Shown: positions 40,335 to 51,198, counted from the first letter of the stretch. The stretch is 64,000 bases of DNA from Rheinheimera sediminis (GCF_004005375.1 NZ_RZUF01000002.1:182678-246677), one strand, 5' to 3'. Notes: generated by a model from the letters alone, not told the origin. Program-made: numbers and translations.

Positions 40335-40673
40335 ATGCCACAAATCATCTTTTTACCCCACGCAGAGTTGTGCCCTGAAGGTGTCGCAGTTGAAGCTAAA
40401 ACAGGCGAAACTGTGCTTGATGTTGCACTTCGTTGTGGTATTTCTATTGAGCATGCCTGCGAAAAATCCTGTGCTTGCACCACCTGCCACGTCATAGTGC
40501 GGGAAGGCTTCCGCTCGCTGAATCCAAGTGATGAGCTGGAAGACGATATGCTGGATAAAGCCTGGGGCTTAGAGCCAGACTCTCGCTTAGGTTGTCAGGC
40601 CCGTATCGCGGATGAAGACTTAGTGGTTGAAATTCCTAAGTACACAGTCAATATGGTCAGTGAAGGGCATTAA
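40335..40673 (+). CDS. fdx: ISC system [2Fe-2S] ferredoxin
   Basis: Adrenodoxin-type ferredoxin of 112 residues with cluster cysteines in IEHACEKSCACTTCHV and the distal LGCQARI. It supplies electrons for Fe-S assembly. The ATG at 40335 lies one base after the hscA stop; an upstream in-frame start inside hscA adds 25 unmatched residues. No iscX gene follows, unlike in E. coli. Confidence 0.97.
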   Translation: MPQIIFLPHAELCPEGVAVEAKTGETVLDVALRCGISIEHACEKSCACTTCHVIVREGFRSLNPSDELEDDMLDKAWGLEPDSRLGCQARIADEDLVVEIPKYTVNMVSEGH

Positions 40674-40772
40674 GCCTGCTGTTGCATGGTTATAGCCGCA
40701 CCAAGGTTCTGGGACTGTGTCGGCTTTCAGACTTGTATTTACATAAAAATAGGCTTTTTATTTTGCTTAGCG

Positions 40773-40778
40773 TATAAT
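40773..40778 (+). promoter_or_regulatory. Likely -10 box of ndk promoter
   Basis: A perfect TATAAT stands 47 bases before the ndk ATG, in AT-rich sequence. No good -35 hexamer is visible, so only the -10 is listed. Confidence 0.5.
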
Positions 40779-40825
40779 TCGCGGCCTTAAAAATTTATTC
40801 ACCCTTTTGATTACAGGAGTCTGTC

Positions 40826-41257
40826 ATGGCTTTAGAACGTACTTTTTCAATCGTGAAACCAGATGCAGTAGCAAAGAACCATATCGGCGCTATCTACCAC
40901 CGTTTTGAGTCTGCAGGTTTGCGCATCGTAGCAGCTAAAATGTTGCACTTAAGCCAGGAACAAGCTGAAGGCTTCTACGGCGAGCACAAAGAGCGTCCAT
41001 TTTTCAACGCTTTAGTTTCTTTCATGACTTCTGGCCCAGTAATGGTTCAGGTGTTAGAAGGCGAAGATGCCGTGCGTAAAAACCGTGAAATCATGGGTGC
41101 TACTAACCCTAAAGATGCTGCTGCCGGTACTTTACGTGCTGACTACGCTGCCAGCATCGACGAAAACGCTGTTCACGGTTCAGACGCTGCTGCTTCTGCT
41201 GCCCGTGAAATCGCGTTCTTCTTTACTGAAGCAGAACTGTGCGCCCGTACTCGTTAA
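40826..41257 (+). CDS. ndk: Nucleoside diphosphate kinase
   Basis: Enzyme of 143 residues that equilibrates nucleoside triphosphates. N-terminal [44 protein letters not shown] and the phospho-histidine in [20 protein letters not shown]. Preceded by a GGAG ribosome site. It is followed by a repeat and its terminator. Confidence 0.98.
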   Translation: MALERTFSIVKPDAVAKNHIGAIYHRFESAGLRIVAAKMLHLSQEQAEGFYGEHKERPFFNALVSFMTSGPVMVQVLEGEDAVRKNREIMGATNPKDAAAGTLRADYAASIDENAVHGSDAAASAAREIAFFFTEAELCARTR

Positions 41258-41270
41258 TTTATTTAAACCG

Positions 41271-41314
41271 TCGTTCTTGAAGCGGCAGCGCAGCTGCAAC
41301 TCCAATTACTTAGG
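41271..41314 (-). repeat. Bipartite intergenic repeat, copy B (44 bp, interior missing)
   Basis: Contains the two conserved ends (TTCTTGAAGCGGCAGCGCAG and CTGCAACTCCAATTACTTAGG-like right end) joined with no interior. It lies 13 bases after ndk. Confidence 0.7.
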
Positions 41315-41344
41315 TTTAAAAAAGTGTAAAGGGACGATTCGATA

Positions 41345-41365
41345 AAAGGGAGCTTAGCTCCCTTT
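41345..41365 (+). terminator. Terminator after ndk
   Basis: AAAGGGAGC-TTA-GCTCCCTTT is a perfect 9-bp stem, 87 bases after the ndk stop, with a T-containing tail (CTATCTATTT). Confidence 0.75.
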
Positions 41366-41421
41366 CTATCTATTTAAACTGTCCTATTTTTTATCTATCT
41401 ATGTTGTGAGGAAATGCCTAA

Positions 41422-42546
41422 ATGAGCCAAACAGAAAACAAAGTCAATCTGCTTGATCTGACCCGTACCCAGATGAAGGAGTTTTTTGTCTCTATTGGTG
41501 AAGCAGGCTTCAGAGCCGATCAGGTGATGAAATGGATTTACCATTTCTGCATCGACGACTTTGACAAAATGACCAATATCAACAAAAAGTTGCGTGACAA
41601 ATTAAAAGAAAAAGCCGTGATTGCAGCGCCAGTGGTGGTGACGCGTCAGGACAGCGCCGATGGCACTATCAAGTTTGTCATGGGTTTGTCGGGTGGTCAG
41701 GAAGTTGAAACTGTCTGGATCCCGGAAAAAGATCGTCGTACTTTATGTGTGTCTTCACAAGTTGGCTGCGCTTTAGAATGTACCTTTTGCTCCACAGCTC
41801 AGCAGGGTTTTAACCGCAATTTAAAAGTATCTGAAATTATTGGTCAGGTCTGGCGTGTGGCGCAGATCATTGGCAGCTACGGCGATACAGGCGAAAAACC
41901 AGTCACCAACGTGGTGATGATGGGCATGGGCGAACCTTTGCTGAATCTGAACAACGTAGTGCCAGCCATGGAGCTGATGCTGGAAGACTTTGGTTTTGGT
42001 TTATCCAAACGCCGTGTGACTTTAAGTACTTCAGGTGTAGTACCTGCTTTAGATATGCTGAAAGAACGTATCGACGTGGCTTTGGCTATTTCTTTACATG
42101 CGCCGAATAACACGCTGCGTGATGAGTTAGTGCCAGTCAATAAAAAATACCCCATGGAAGAATTTCTGGCTGCGGCGAAGCGTTATGTCACAGATTCACG
42201 TGCCAACGATAAAGTCACAGTCGAATACGTGATGCTGGACGGGGTTAACGACAGTATGGAGCAAGCCCATGAGTTGGCACATGCTCTTAAAGGCACGCCG
42301 TCAAAAGTGAACCTGATCCCGTTTAACCCATACCCGGGTTCACCCTACAAACGTTCCAGCAATTCCCGTATCGATCGCTTTAACAAAGTGCTGCAGGAAC
42401 ATGGTTATACAGTGATGGTGCGCAAGACCCGCGGCGATGATATTGACGCTGCTTGTGGTCAGTTAGTAGGGGATGTAATAGACCGTACCAAACGTGTAGA
42501 AAAAAAACAGATGAAAGGTCAGGAAATTTCAGTAAAAATGGTGTAA
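41422..42546 (+). CDS. rlmN: Dual-specificity RNA methyltransferase RlmN
   Basis: Radical SAM enzyme of 374 residues that methylates C2 of A2503 in 23S rRNA and A37 in tRNAs. The cluster motif CALECTFC (C-x3-C-x2-C) is present with [11 protein letters not shown] next to it, plus [14 protein letters not shown] and [17 protein letters not shown]. The C-terminal catalytic cysteine lies in DIDAACGQL and its partner cysteine in the radical SAM core region. It needs a [4Fe-4S] cluster from the isc machinery. Confidence 0.98.
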   Translation: MSQTENKVNLLDLTRTQMKEFFVSIGEAGFRADQVMKWIYHFCIDDFDKMTNINKKLRDKLKEKAVIAAPVVVTRQDSADGTIKFVMGLSGGQEVETVWIPEKDRRTLCVSSQVGCALECTFCSTAQQGFNRNLKVSEIIGQVWRVAQIIGSYGDTGEKPVTNVVMMGMGEPLLNLNNVVPAMELMLEDFGFGLSKRRVTLSTSGVVPALDMLKERIDVALAISLHAPNNTLRDELVPVNKKYPMEEFLAAAKRYVTDSRANDKVTVEYVMLDGVNDSMEQAHELAHALKGTPSKVNLIPFNPYPGSPYKRSSNSRIDRFNKVLQEHGYTVMVRKTRGDDIDAACGQLVGDVIDRTKRVEKKQMKGQEISVKMV

Positions 42547-42568
42547 ATCCCATTCAACTGGCATTGTC

Positions 42569-43873
42569 ATGCAAAAACTCAGGCTAATTGCTTGTGTTGT
42601 TTTCAGTTTACAGTTGGTCGCTTGTGTCACTGAAACCACAGTAGTGGGCAGTGACCGGCAAATTCGTCCCAAAACAGAGCAAAAAGAAGCGGCCCGAACC
42701 CGTATTGCGCTTGGCATTAACTACCTGCAAAGGGGGGATAATGCCCAGGCTAAGTTTAATCTGGAAAAAGCCAAAAGCTTAGCGCCTCAACTGGCAGAAG
42801 TGCATAACGCCATGGCTTATTATTATCAGCAGGTGGCTGAATTTGCTGCGGCTGAAAGTTCCTACCAAAAAGCCATAGCTCTTGAGCCAGACAACCCAGA
42901 CTCTTATAACAACTATGGTGCTTTTTTATGTCAGCGTGGTAAATACCTTCAGGCTGAAAAGCTCCTGCTACAGGCGATCAGCCGTCCTGGTTATATTCGT
43001 GCTGCAGACAGCTATGAAAACATCGCCCTGTGCCGGCTGGAACAAAAAGATTTTGTTCAGGCCAAGTCCTATCTGAACCTATCCCTCAGACACAATGCCA
43101 GCAGACCCAGCGCTTTGTTTAACTTAGCTTCGGTCAATTATGCGATGGCCGATTTGCCCGCTGCTTTGGTGCTTCTTGATAGAATGCAAAGTGCGTCCCA
43201 GATTTCGCCACGTTCTGCATTGCTGCGTTACCTCATTGCACAAGAACAACAAGACTATAGCCAGATGCAAGCTGCAGAGCTGCTGCTGCAGACGACCTAT
43301 CCGCAGAGCAAGGAAACTTTATTATTAACTCAGAGAAAACTAGCAGAGTCTGAGTTCAGCCTGTTACGAAAACACTACACAGCTAAATTACAGCAGCAAA
43401 GCCCACGTCAAGCCAAGGAGCTCAGGGGCGAGCCTAAAATTAAAATAACCCGTAAAACGGCTGCAACCAACAGCCTGTCTCAGCCGGGTGTGCAAAGCCC
43501 AAAATCAGTTGTAGTGACGGAACCCCAAGTCAGACAACATCAAGTGCAACAAGATGAAACCTTGTATGGCATAGCAGAGCGTTACAGTGTTACTATTAGC
43601 GACATAATCAGCTGGAACTCTTTGCGTGTTAATCAGTCTCTTGTTAAGGGGCAGCTGCTGTGGATTGGACAGCAGGCACCCGGGCAGATTGAAGCGCAAA
43701 TTGAAGTGCCAGAACGTTATCAGATTCAGTATGGAGATACTTTAGTACGGATTTCGATGCGTTACAGGGTGAAATTAGCCAACCTGCTGCAATGGAACAA
43801 TTTATCTGAGCAAAGCCCGATTCGGGTTGGGCAATTTATCTACTTAAAAGATCCGGCACAATTAGAATTATGA
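42569..43873 (+). CDS. pilW: Type IV pilus stability lipoprotein PilW/PilF with two LysM domains
   Basis: Lipoprotein of 434 residues; the lipobox LVAC puts the acylated Cys at 19. TPR repeats fill about residues 40-250 (for example ALGINYLQRGDNAQAKFNLEK and PDSYNNYGAFLCQRG), the PilF/PilW region that helps the PilQ secretin assemble. Unusually, two C-terminal LysM domains follow: about 318-362 (HQVQQDETLYGIAERYSV) and about 385-430 (YQIQYGDTLVRISMRYRV). LysM binds peptidoglycan glycan. Typical PilW is about 250 residues. It sits between rlmN and rodZ, the normal place for pilW, and its stop overlaps the rodZ start (ATGA). Confidence 0.9.
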   Translation: MQKLRLIACVVFSLQLVACVTETTVVGSDRQIRPKTEQKEAARTRIALGINYLQRGDNAQAKFNLEKAKSLAPQLAEVHNAMAYYYQQVAEFAAAESSYQKAIALEPDNPDSYNNYGAFLCQRGKYLQAEKLLLQAISRPGYIRAADSYENIALCRLEQKDFVQAKSYLNLSLRHNASRPSALFNLASVNYAMADLPAALVLLDRMQSASQISPRSALLRYLIAQEQQDYSQMQAAELLLQTTYPQSKETLLLTQRKLAESEFSLLRKHYTAKLQQQSPRQAKELRGEPKIKITRKTAATNSLSQPGVQSPKSVVVTEPQVRQHQVQQDETLYGIAERYSVTISDIISWNSLRVNQSLVKGQLLWIGQQAPGQIEAQIEVPERYQIQYGDTLVRISMRYRVKLANLLQWNNLSEQSPIRVGQFIYLKDPAQLEL

Positions 43874-44928
43874 CGACTGAATTAACGCCGCCCAGCAGCG
43901 TAGTAACACCTCTTAGCGCTGGACAGATATTGCGTCAGGCCAGAGAGCACCAAAAGCTGACGACAGCGCAAGTTGCACAGCAACTGAATTTAAGTAAAGG
44001 TCTGATTGACGATCTTGAACAGGATCAAGTTGATGCAAAGCTGTCTTCAACTTTTGTGCGTGGTTATTTACGCTCTTATGCCAAGGTGCTGAAAATACCA
44101 GCTCAACAGGTGCTTGATGCCTACAGCAATAACTCTAAAGGCTTACATCAGGTTCCTAGTTTAACCCGCAGCTTTTCAAAACGTACCGCGAAAGAAGCGA
44201 CAGAGAATCGTTTTATCTGGGTGACTTATTTTGTCATTGCGGTCTTTGTGGTGCTGTTAGTCTTAGGTTTTTGGCAAAATCGTTTTGGTAGCTCAGCTTC
44301 CGGTAGCGTTTTGCCTATGGCTCAAACAGACGAAACTATGCTGGCTAGCGAAGAATCGCAGCCAACCCAAAGCGAGATTTTTGAGCAAAGCCAGCAGGTA
44401 CAAAATCCAATACCAGTCAATCAACTGGATAGCTCGACGACACCGGCAGAGACAGCTGCGTTAAGTACTGAGCCACAACTCAGTCTTACTGTGGATGCGC
44501 CTGTGCTGCAGGTAAAAGAGCCAACCGCAGATCCTGTTGCTGATAGTAGTTCTATGCCTCAAAATTTAGCATCTGAAGCTAATACTTCTGTTTCTGAAGC
44601 CAGTACTCCAGAGGTTTCGGTTGAGGAAACGCCAGCTTCTGTTACTTCAGAATCTCAAACTCTCCCTACAGCAGATGTATCAGCCAATGCTAACATCAAG
44701 CTGTCTTTGACAGCAGAATGTTGGGTCGATGTAGTGGATGCGACTGGCAAACGTTTGGTATTTGGCAGCAGGCAAGCTGGTGAAGAGCTAAATGTGCGCG
44801 GTATGGCACCAGTCAAAGTTTTATTAGGCAATGCAGCAGCAGCCACTCTTAGCTTTAATGGCGAAGCCATCGATCTGTCAGGTTATCCAACAGGTCGGGT
44901 CGCCCGGTTAACCCTTGGACAAAACTGA
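43870..44928 (+). CDS. rodZ: Cytoskeleton protein RodZ
   Basis: Bitopic protein of 352 residues that links MreB to the elongation machinery. A cytoplasmic HTH (about 15-80; [24 protein letters not shown]) precedes one membrane segment (about 114-137), a Ser/Thr/Glu-rich periplasmic linker (about 145-275) and a C-terminal DUF4115 domain (about 278-350, [21 protein letters not shown]). ATGA overlap with pilW and TGATG overlap with ispG show translational coupling. Confidence 0.95.
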   Translation: MTTELTPPSSVVTPLSAGQILRQAREHQKLTTAQVAQQLNLSKGLIDDLEQDQVDAKLSSTFVRGYLRSYAKVLKIPAQQVLDAYSNNSKGLHQVPSLTRSFSKRTAKEATENRFIWVTYFVIAVFVVLLVLGFWQNRFGSSASGSVLPMAQTDETMLASEESQPTQSEIFEQSQQVQNPIPVNQLDSSTTPAETAALSTEPQLSLTVDAPVLQVKEPTADPVADSSSMPQNLASEANTSVSEASTPEVSVEETPASVTSESQTLPTADVSANANIKLSLTAECWVDVVDATGKRLVFGSRQAGEELNVRGMAPVKVLLGNAAAATLSFNGEAIDLSGYPTGRVARLTLGQN

Positions 44929-46043
44929 TGAGTTACGCAGAGAATCCTATTAAAAGACGTCAATCCACGCAAATCAAGGTGGGAAATGTACTGATAGGTG
45001 GTGATGCCCCTATTGCTGTGCAGTCGATGACTAATACTAAGACCACAGATGTCGCGGCTACAGTAGCGCAAATTCAGGCTATTGCCAAAGCAGGCGCTGA
45101 TTTAGTGCGGGTCTCAGTGCCAACTATGGAGGCGGCAGAAGCCTTTAAGCTGATTAAGCAGCAATCTCCTATTCCTTTGGTCGCTGATATTCATTTTGAT
45201 TACCGTATCGCTTTGAAAGTGGCAGAGTACGGTGTGGACTGTTTGCGGATTAACCCTGGCAATATAGGTCGTGAAGACCGTATTCGCTCTGTGGTTGAAG
45301 CGGCGCGCGATAAAAATATTCCCATTCGTATTGGTGTCAATGGCGGTTCGCTGGAAGCTGATTTACAGGAAAAGTATGGCGAACCTACGCCAGAAGCGCT
45401 TGTGGAATCAGCCATGCGTCATGTCGAAATTCTGGACCGACTGAACTTCGACCAGTTTAAAGTCAGCGTCAAAGCATCCGACGTTTTTTTGGCTGTCGGC
45501 GCTTACCGCTTACTGGCGAAACAAATTAAGCAACCTTTGCATTTGGGTATTACCGAGGCAGGTGGTGCTCGTGCAGGTTCAGTCAAATCTGCTATAGGTC
45601 TTGGCATGCTGTTGTCTGAAGGCATAGGCGATACCTTACGTATTTCACTGGCGGCCGATCCGGTGGAAGAAGTGAAAGTGGGTTTTGATATTTTAAAATC
45701 ACTGCGCATTCGTTCCCGCGGCGTTAACTTTATTGCCTGTCCAAGTTGTTCCCGCCAGGAATTTGATGTGATCAAAACTATGAATGAGCTGGAACAACGA
45801 CTGGAAGATGTGATCGACCCAGTCACTGTGTCTGTGATTGGTTGTGTCGTCAATGGCCCAGGCGAAGCGCTGATCTCTGATTTAGGCGTAGCTGGAGCCA
45901 ACCGGATGAGCGGTTTTTACCTCAAAGGCCAGCGCCAGAAATTACGCATTGATAACAACAGTGTGGCAGAGCAACTGGAAGCTCAAATCCGCTTGTATCT
46001 GGCAGAGCAAAAACGACTGATTGAAATTAAACAGCTGGATTGA
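44928..46043 (+). CDS. ispG: 4-hydroxy-3-methylbut-2-enyl diphosphate synthase (flavodoxin)
   Basis: [4Fe-4S] enzyme of 371 residues in the MEP isoprenoid pathway. A TIM barrel (about 1-260; [28 protein letters not shown]) leads to a C-terminal cluster domain with [13 protein letters not shown] and [11 protein letters not shown], which hold the three cluster cysteines. The start overlaps the rodZ stop by one base. Confidence 0.97.
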   Translation: MSYAENPIKRRQSTQIKVGNVLIGGDAPIAVQSMTNTKTTDVAATVAQIQAIAKAGADLVRVSVPTMEAAEAFKLIKQQSPIPLVADIHFDYRIALKVAEYGVDCLRINPGNIGREDRIRSVVEAARDKNIPIRIGVNGGSLEADLQEKYGEPTPEALVESAMRHVEILDRLNFDQFKVSVKASDVFLAVGAYRLLAKQIKQPLHLGITEAGGARAGSVKSAIGLGMLLSEGIGDTLRISLAADPVEEVKVGFDILKSLRIRSRGVNFIACPSCSRQEFDVIKTMNELEQRLEDVIDPVTVSVIGCVVNGPGEALISDLGVAGANRMSGFYLKGQRQKLRIDNNSVAEQLEAQIRLYLAEQKRLIEIKQLD

Positions 46044-46087
46044 GCAGATTTTCTGCCTCATCCGCTTAGGATAAAGAGATAAAACCC

Positions 46088-47359
46088 GTGTCTAAAGATA
46101 TCCAGGCCATTCGTGGCATGAACGACTGCTTACCCGTTGATACTCCGGCATGGCAGTATGTGGAACAGATTTTACGTAAAACAGTACGCAACTATGGCTA
46201 TGAAGAAATTCGTTTTCCTATAGTGGAAATGACCGAACTCTTTAAGCGTTCTATCGGCGAAGTGACCGACATCGTTGAAAAAGAAATGTACACCTTTGCT
46301 GATCGCAACGGTGATAGTCTGACCTTGCGCCCAGAGGGCACAGCGGTTTGTGTGCGTGCAGCCAATCAGAATGGTTTGCTGTACAACCAGGAGCAGCGCC
46401 TTTGGTATATGGGCCCTATGTTCCGCCACGAGCGTCCGCAAAAAGGCCGCTACCGCCAGTTCCACCAATTTGGATTAGAAGCCTTTGGTATGGCCGGCCC
46501 TGACATTGATGCCGAAGTGATTTTGCTCAGTGCCCGTTTATGGAAAAGCTTAGGATTATCTGCTCATGTCACTCTGGAGCTGAACTCTTTAGGCTCGAAT
46601 CAGGCCCGTGCTGATTACCGCGCTGCGTTAGTGGCTTATTTAGAGCAACATAAAGACCTGTTGGACGAAGACAGCTTACGCCGTATGTACAGTAATCCAC
46701 TGCGGGTACTGGATAGCAAAAATCCAGTGATGCAAGAGATGCTTGGTAAAGCACCTCAGTTATTAGACTACTTAGATGAAGAATCCAAAGTTGATTTTGA
46801 TGGCCTGCAAAAACGTTTAAAAGCCGCAGGCGTAGAGTTTGTTATCAACCCGCGTTTAGTGCGTGGCCTGGATTACTACAACAAAACTGTATTCGAATGG
46901 GTGACCAGCAGCTTAGGTTCACAAGGCACAGTCTGTGCCGGTGGTCGCTACGATGGTTTAGTGGAACAGCTGGGTGGTAAAGCAACTCCAGCCGTTGGTT
47001 TTGCCTTAGGGATGGAACGGCTGGTATTATTGCTGCAAACCTTAGACTTATTGCCACAAGTGCAGGCTCAAACTGATATTTATCTGATGGCCTTAGGTGA
47101 GAGCGCGGAACTTGCCGCAGTTTCTATTGCCGAAGCCCTGCGTAATGAGTTACCGGACCTGCGTTTGATGACGCACTCTGGTGGTGGTAATTTAAAGAAA
47201 CAGCTTAAAAAAGCAGATAAGTCTGGTGCCCGCCTTGGACTATTGTTGGGTGAAACTGAATTGAATCTTGGCGAGATAACGCTCAAATGGCTCAGAGAAG
47301 AAAAACCGCAACAAAATATAAAATTGACGGAATTAAGCAGCTATCTTAGCAACGTATGA
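46088..47359 (+). CDS. hisS: Histidine--tRNA ligase
   Basis: Class II synthetase of 423 residues. It has IRGMNDCLP at the N-terminus, motif 2 [19 protein letters not shown], the histidine-binding [15 protein letters not shown] and a motif 3 region with [15 protein letters not shown]-terminal anticodon-binding domain spans about 325-420. The start is GTG 46088. ispG-hisS-yfgM-bamB-der is a conserved gammaproteobacterial block. Confidence 0.97.
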   Translation: MSKDIQAIRGMNDCLPVDTPAWQYVEQILRKTVRNYGYEEIRFPIVEMTELFKRSIGEVTDIVEKEMYTFADRNGDSLTLRPEGTAVCVRAANQNGLLYNQEQRLWYMGPMFRHERPQKGRYRQFHQFGLEAFGMAGPDIDAEVILLSARLWKSLGLSAHVTLELNSLGSNQARADYRAALVAYLEQHKDLLDEDSLRRMYSNPLRVLDSKNPVMQEMLGKAPQLLDYLDEESKVDFDGLQKRLKAAGVEFVINPRLVRGLDYYNKTVFEWVTSSLGSQGTVCAGGRYDGLVEQLGGKATPAVGFALGMERLVLLLQTLDLLPQVQAQTDIYLMALGESAELAAVSIAEALRNELPDLRLMTHSGGGNLKKQLKKADKSGARLGLLLGETELNLGEITLKWLREEKPQQNIKLTELSSYLSNV

Positions 47360-47413
47360 AATTGACTGAATTGAGCTGCTATTTCTGAAGCAGCTGATTT
47401 AAAGGGATCGAAG

Positions 47414-48052
47414 ATGGAAATTTACAACAGCGAAGAACAACAAGTTGAAGCCATTAAACGCTTTTGGAAAGAAAACGGCACCGCTATTATCGCTGGTGTT
47501 GTTTTAGGTTTAGGTGGTTTATACGGTTGGCGTTATATTCAGGACCAGCAACTGGAAAGTACAATGGCGGCGTCCAGTGCTTATACAGAGTTACTGGAAC
47601 AACAGCAAAAAGCATCAGACAGTCCTGAGTTGCTGGCTCAGTTTCAAACCTTTGTCGATGATAATAGCGACTCTTCTTATGCTCTGCTGGCCGCTTTTGT
47701 GGCTGCTAAAGACGCTGTCGCCAAAGAAGATTATGCAACTGCGGCAAAACAACTGAGCTGGGTTGCTACTAACGCAACACAACCAGAAATCAAAGCTCTG
47801 GCACAACTACGTTTAGCCCGGGTGCAAAACGAACAAAAAGACTACACAGCCGCTCTGGCTACTCTGGCTTTAGCTGTTCCCGAAGCGTTTAAAGCGCAAC
47901 AGCAAGAGCTTATTGGCGATGTATTTTGGAGTTCAGGCGAGCTGGCCAAGGCTAAATCCGCCTACCTGGCTGCTGCTGCAGCGAATAAAGATGCTCAGAA
48001 TCCTATTCTGAAAGTGAAATTAGATGAACTGGCGCACGTAACTGCTGCTTAA
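47414..48052 (+). CDS. yfgM: YfgM, ancillary SecYEG translocon subunit
   Basis: Inner-membrane protein of 212 residues: short cytoplasmic N-terminus (MEIYNSEEQQVEAIKRFWKENG), one membrane segment (about 23-40) and a periplasmic TPR-like domain (about 60-205). It contacts SecYEG and the periplasmic chaperone network. It lies between hisS and bamB as in E. coli. Confidence 0.93.
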   Translation: MEIYNSEEQQVEAIKRFWKENGTAIIAGVVLGLGGLYGWRYIQDQQLESTMAASSAYTELLEQQQKASDSPELLAQFQTFVDDNSDSSYALLAAFVAAKDAVAKEDYATAAKQLSWVATNATQPEIKALAQLRLARVQNEQKDYTAALATLALAVPEAFKAQQQELIGDVFWSSGELAKAKSAYLAAAAANKDAQNPILKVKLDELAHVTAA

Positions 48053-48061
48053 GGTGTAAGA

Positions 48062-49246
48062 GTGAAGTTATTCAGGTCCCGTATCGGCTTAATGCTGGTG
48101 TTGTTGACGACTTTGGCTGCTTGTTCTTCCAAAGACGAATTGGTCTACCCGGAAATCAACAACAAAATTGAACCCGAAGAAATTTGGAGCGCGTCCGTTG
48201 GTAATGGCGTTGAGCACTATGACTCAGCACTGCGTCCTTTCATTTATCGGGATAAAGTCTTTGCAGCCAGCCGGGCTGGTTTAGTGATGGCTTTTGATCG
48301 TGAATCCGGTGATCGTCTCTGGACTTTCGACGTGCGTGATGATGGCACTGGTAGTTTTCTGGACGGTCTTAAATTTTGGAACTCTGAAACAGCACGTGTT
48401 TCAGGTGGCGTAAGCTACGGTTACGATAAAGTATTCGTAGGCACAGAAAATGGCGATGTGTTGGCGTTAGATCCTGAGACAGGTGAGCTGGTATGGCGGG
48501 TGAAGGTGAAAGGTGAAGTTATTGCCAAACCTGCAGCAGGCGAAGGTTATGTGCTGGTCAATACCTCTGCTGGTTATATGTTTGCATTGCATCCGGACAC
48601 AGGTGAGCAGCGCTGGATGTATGAGCAGGAAAGTGCATTATTAAGCTTACGTGGTACCAGTGAACCAGTAGTAGCGAGTGGCGGTGTTATTTTTGGCAGC
48701 GGTGCAGGTAAGGTTTCAGTACTGATCGCAGATAAAGGTGTGCTGGCCTGGGATGTTGCTATCGCAGTACCAAAAGGCGCTACGGATTTATCCCGTATGG
48801 CTGATGTAGATGCTACTCCCATCATCATTGATGGAACTATCTACGCCATTGCTTTTAATGGTGAATTAGTGGCACTAGAGCTACGGACTGGCCGTGTGAT
48901 GTGGAAACGCGAATATGCCAGCTTCCGTGATATGGCCATTGAAGGTAACACGATTTATCTGGTCGACAGTGTCGGGAAAATTTTTGCGATAGACCGCCGC
49001 AATGGGTTAGAGCAGTGGTCACAATTCGGTTTACATAAGCACTTCCTGACGGGACCTACAGTGTATAAAGACTATTTGGCTATTGGAGATGTGGAAGGTA
49101 ACTTATTCTGGTTGGATAAAAACACCGGTGACTTCGTTGCCAGGGAATCTTATGGTTCTGGTTTTTATGTGCAGGGTGTAAGCTCAGCCGATGAATTAGT
49201 GATCCAAACACGGGATGGTGAGCTAAGTTTAATACGCTTACCTTAA
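48062..49246 (+). CDS. bamB: Outer-membrane assembly lipoprotein BamB
   Basis: Lipoprotein of 394 residues; the lipobox LAAC places the acylated Cys at 21. An eight-bladed PQQ-like beta-propeller follows, with repeats such as LVMAFDRESGDRLWTFD, DVLALDPETGELVWRVK and MFALHPDTGEQRWMYE. It binds BamA and helps insert barrel proteins. The start is GTG at 48062 with AAGGTGTAAGA before it. Confidence 0.95.
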   Translation: MKLFRSRIGLMLVLLTTLAACSSKDELVYPEINNKIEPEEIWSASVGNGVEHYDSALRPFIYRDKVFAASRAGLVMAFDRESGDRLWTFDVRDDGTGSFLDGLKFWNSETARVSGGVSYGYDKVFVGTENGDVLALDPETGELVWRVKVKGEVIAKPAAGEGYVLVNTSAGYMFALHPDTGEQRWMYEQESALLSLRGTSEPVVASGGVIFGSGAGKVSVLIADKGVLAWDVAIAVPKGATDLSRMADVDATPIIIDGTIYAIAFNGELVALELRTGRVMWKREYASFRDMAIEGNTIYLVDSVGKIFAIDRRNGLEQWSQFGLHKHFLTGPTVYKDYLAIGDVEGNLFWLDKNTGDFVARESYGSGFYVQGVSSADELVIQTRDGELSLIRLP

Positions 49247-49431
49247 GCAACAGAATACAAGATGTACTAAGGTCGGGGTCGATGAAATATCGTCTCCGAC
49301 CTTGTTGTTTCATAGCGTATAATGATTTTCGTGCTGATGAGAACTTTCATAGTTCGGTATCATTGAGTAATAAGGCCAGTTGGCCCGCGGTATCCACAAG
49401 GATACATAGTAATTTTATTTGAGGTAAAACC

Positions 49432-50904
49432 ATGTTACCTGTAGTGGCTTTGGTTGGCAGAGCCAACGTTGGAAAATCAACATTATTTAACCGTTTGACC
49501 CGCACCCGGGACGCCTTAGTGGCAGATTTCCCGGGCCTGACGCGCGACCGCAAATACGGTTCAGTCAAATACGAAGGTTATGAATTTATTGTGGTGGATA
49601 CCGGTGGTATCGACGGCAATGAGCAAGGCATTGAAGTGGAAATGGCCGAGCAGTCACTCAAAGCGATAGACGAAGCTGACATAGTTCTGTTTATGGTCGA
49701 CGCCCGTGCTGGCGCTATGGTGGCAGATGATGCGATAGCTCAGCACTTACGCCGCATCAATAAAAAAGTGTTTTTAGTCGCCAATAAAACCGATGGCTTA
49801 GATGCGGATACAGCCACAGCGGATTTCTATAGCCTGGCGCTGGGTGATGTCTATCCTATAGCCGCTGTGCATGGCCGTGGCGTGGTGTCTTTGCTGCAAC
49901 ATGCCTTGTTGCCTATGTTGTCTGAACAGCAACAACAGCGTATTGCCGCTATTGAAAAGGGCGAAGAATTACCGGAAGAACTGGAAGAGGAAAGCGAAGA
50001 GGACATCACTCAGGCTAAGGATCAGCATATCAAGCTGGCCATAGTGGGTCGTCCCAACGTTGGTAAATCTACGCTGACCAACCGTATTTTGGGTGAAGAG
50101 CGTGTGGTGGTATTCGACATGCCAGGCACAACACGAGATTCGATTTATATCCCTATGACTCGCGGAGAGCGCGAATACACCCTGATTGATACGGCTGGTG
50201 TGCGTCGTCGTGGCAAAATTGACGACATGGTCGAAAAGTTTTCTGTGATTAAAACTCTGCAGGCCATTGAAGACGCCAACGTGGTGATTTTAGTGCTGGA
50301 TGCCCGTTTAGGTATTTCGGATCAAGACTTAAGTATTTTAGGTTTTGTGCTCAATGCCGGTCGGTCACTGGTGATAGCCGTCAACAAATGGGATGGCCTG
50401 GACGATCGCATTAAAGATGATGTGAAACGTGAACTCGACAGACGTTTAGGCTTTATCGACTTTGCCCGCCTGCATTTTATCTCTGCACTACATGGTTCAG
50501 GCGTAGGTAACTTATTTGAATCAGTAGAAGAAGCCTTCGACTCGGCCACCCGTCGTGTCAGTACGGCGCTGTTAACCCGTATTATGAAAATGGCAGTGGA
50601 AGATCACCAGCCACCTATGGTGAAAGGCCGTCGTGTGAAGCTGAAATACGCTCACGCCGGTGGTTACAATCCGCCTCTTATCGTGATCCACGGTACTCAG
50701 GTAGACGATCTGCCAGATTCGTACAAACGTTATCTGATGAATTATTTCCGTAAATCGCTGCAGATGATGGGCACGCCAGTGCGGATTGAATTCCGCGAAG
50801 GCGAAAACCCGTTCGCCGGCAAACGTAATATGCTGACACCAAATCAGCAGTACAAACGGGATCGTATCTTAAAAGCCAGAGCGAATCTGGTGAATAAGAA
50901 GTAA
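49432..50904 (+). CDS. der: Ribosome-associated GTPase Der (EngA)
   Basis: Tandem-GTPase of 490 residues required for 50S maturation. Domain 1 has [13 protein letters not shown] at about 8 with DTGG and NKTD; an acidic linker (about 180-200, [14 protein letters not shown]) leads to domain 2 with [22 protein letters not shown] and NKWD. A KH-like domain follows (about 385-460). The first P-loop has Ala where Pro is more common; this looks benign. Length is normal for gammaproteobacteria. Confidence 0.97.
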   Translation: MLPVVALVGRANVGKSTLFNRLTRTRDALVADFPGLTRDRKYGSVKYEGYEFIVVDTGGIDGNEQGIEVEMAEQSLKAIDEADIVLFMVDARAGAMVADDAIAQHLRRINKKVFLVANKTDGLDADTATADFYSLALGDVYPIAAVHGRGVVSLLQHALLPMLSEQQQQRIAAIEKGEELPEELEEESEEDITQAKDQHIKLAIVGRPNVGKSTLTNRILGEERVVVFDMPGTTRDSIYIPMTRGEREYTLIDTAGVRRRGKIDDMVEKFSVIKTLQAIEDANVVILVLDARLGISDQDLSILGFVLNAGRSLVIAVNKWDGLDDRIKDDVKRELDRRLGFIDFARLHFISALHGSGVGNLFESVEEAFDSATRRVSTALLTRIMKMAVEDHQPPMVKGRRVKLKYAHAGGYNPPLIVIHGTQVDDLPDSYKRYLMNYFRKSLQMMGTPVRIEFREGENPFAGKRNMLTPNQQYKRDRILKARANLVNKK

Positions 50905-50910
50905 GTTTTA

Positions 50911-50941
50911 CAAGGCCAGCGAAAGCTGGCCTTGTTGTTTG
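50911..50941 (+). terminator. Terminator after der
   Basis: CAAGGCCAGC-GAAA-GCTGGCCTTG is a perfect 10-bp stem with a GNRA-type loop, followed by TTGTTTG, seven bases after the der stop. Confidence 0.9.
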
Positions 50942-51061
50942 TGGTTTGTGCATGTCGGGGATTGTTGGGGCTGTGATGATAACTAGCTTGAAAAACGCCG
51001 ATAACTGCCCGTCTCTATTGGGTTCAGCCATTTGCCCACCGCATTCACAAACCAATTGTAG

Positions 51062-51082
51062 GGGCGGGTCTTGTACCCGCCC
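51062..51082 (-). repeat. REP-like palindrome (GGGCGGGT family)
   Basis: GGGCGGGT-CTTGT-ACCCGCCC is a perfect 8-bp stem. Read on the minus strand the surroundings are AGAC...CCTACA, the same as at 63904-63924, with a third, mismatched relative at 60580-60600. Confidence 0.75.
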
Positions 51083-51198
51083 GTCTATAATTCCAATCCA
51101 ATGCCAATCAGGGTTTATCCTTGCCCGCTAAATAGTGTCAAATATGCAGGTTGTGATATACCGCCACTCCTAAATCAACCATCCTTACTCGAGGTTTT

